From G963674685 sp964591275 (lineage in GTDB: Bacteria; Lernaellota; Lernaellaia; JACKCT01), in NCBI GenBank assembly GCA_964591275.1, contig CAZQAE010000112.1:1-12833 (forward strand): a DNA stretch of 12,833 nucleotides. The letters are read 5' to 3'. Each line of letters opens with the position of its first letter. The stretch's first letter is position 1. Made by a program: the position numbers and the translations under genes. The notes beneath the pieces were generated by a model. That model was not told the DNA's origin, ran no database searches, and worked only from the letters and a program-made list of their open reading frames with translations. This document shows positions 12,607-12,833 of the stretch, piece after piece.

Positions 12607-12654
12607 TCCGGCAACGTCCGTTTCGCGGTTCGTCTGAATTCTCATTTCAAACAG
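12607..12654 (-). pseudogene. HGGxSTGP gene remnant, copy 2
   Basis: 48 bp closely matching 4834-4882. On the minus strand, in the family frame, it reads AV, stop, then SDEPRNGRCRTH and further stops. Only the middle of the HGGxSTGP gene survives, fused at its 5' side to the thermonuclease fragment next to it. Confidence 0.6.
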
Positions 12655-12729
12655 CCCGCGCTTCTTTTTCGGCTTGCCGGTATCGGTCCATCAGCTTGGG
12701 GTCGAAGGAATACTTTGTCAGCGCATGGG
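12655..12729 (-). pseudogene. Thermonuclease C-terminal fragment
   Basis: Reads PHALTKYSFDPKLMDRYRQA and EKEAR, matching GHALTRYSFDPALMKRYRQAEKEAR of the gene at 3473-3844. It is cut on both sides: upstream at a CCCCC run by unrelated DNA, downstream by the HGGxSTGP remnant. Amino-acid differences show it is a diverged relative and not a fresh copy. Confidence 0.75.
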
Positions 12730-12739
12730 GGAACTATTC

Positions 12740-12833
12740 CTAGAATCTCATGGGCTGGAGTGATTCAAGCTGACCTGCCAATGGCCCCTCACGGATCGTG
12801 TGGTTTATGACTGAAGAAATCATTTCACCGACC
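12740..12833 (-). CDS. Partial ORF at window edge
   Basis: About 30 codons open to the window edge, reading VGEMISSVINHTIREGPLAG and onward to a TAG at 12740-12742. An internal ATG could also start a 27-codon ORF. It may be the 3' end of a gene that replaced the 5' part of the thermonuclease fragment. Too short to identify. Confidence 0.2.
   Translation of the reverse strand, partial: VGEMISSVINHTIREGPLAGQLESLQPMRF

Noticed and set aside
12319..12645. 108-codon minus-strand frame
   Set aside because: Crosses the HGGxSTGP remnant and a repeat in the wrong frame, so it is a chance frame.
1..12833. CRISPR arrays, rRNA or riboswitches
   Set aside because: No regularly spaced direct repeats and no conserved RNA cores were seen on either strand.

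Overview
The window looks like an accessory, gene-graveyard stretch of a Gram-negative bacterial chromosome. Lipobox lipoproteins, an outer-membrane barrel protein ending in Phe, a DUF1566 secreted protein and small Cys-rich lipoproteins with an Asp run after the lipid Cys point to an environmental deltaproteobacterium-like organism (Desulfobacterota, Myxococcota, Lernaellota or similar). That placement is inference from protein style only. No housekeeping gene, tRNA, rRNA or CRISPR array was seen.

Layout. 1-1361: almost empty, with one minus-strand helix-turn-helix fragment (823-1095). 1362-2297: hsdR of a type I restriction system, broken just after the DECH box. 2362-5345: mostly minus-strand secreted proteins. 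These are a two-domain DUF1566 protein preceded by a 31-aa mini-lipoprotein ORF that overlaps it by ATGA, a thermonuclease lacking its N-terminal half, a 245-aa lipoprotein, a patch of gene remnants (HGGxSTGP protein, a 29-aa conserved ORF) and an acidic Cys-rich lipoprotein. 5624-7352: a probable relic of a retron-type reverse transcriptase with its small upstream ORF, an intact IS1595-type transposase without visible ends, and a two-TM coiled-coil protein. 7449-8628: a strong sigma70-like promoter driving an unknown 169-aa protein and a serine resolvase missing its last helix. 8629-10160: palindromes, a 100-bp inverted-repeat element, and fragments of a YWRD-type protein, a Thr/Cys-rich surface protein and a tyrosine recombinase C-terminus. 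10241-12073: minus-strand Cys-rich lipoprotein, zinc-ribbon membrane protein and outer-membrane beta-barrel. 12074-12833: repeated remnants.

The most notable structure is modular repetition. Unrelated secreted or envelope genes on the minus strand are preceded by diverged copies of the same short segments: a 29-aa ORF, a KAINQAAQ/QGIDE tail, an RBS segment, and in two cases a ~95-bp block covering leader, RBS and signal peptide. The 5' block of a lipoprotein gene (5306-5399) and of an outer-membrane protein gene (12031-12127) are homologous while the mature proteins are not. This could reflect cassette-like shuffling of export leaders onto new payloads, or repeated duplication and decay. Several other genes are cut at sharp breakpoints (hsdR, thermonuclease twice, tyrosine recombinase, RT), consistent with a recombination hot spot. 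No complete new system can be proven from this window alone.
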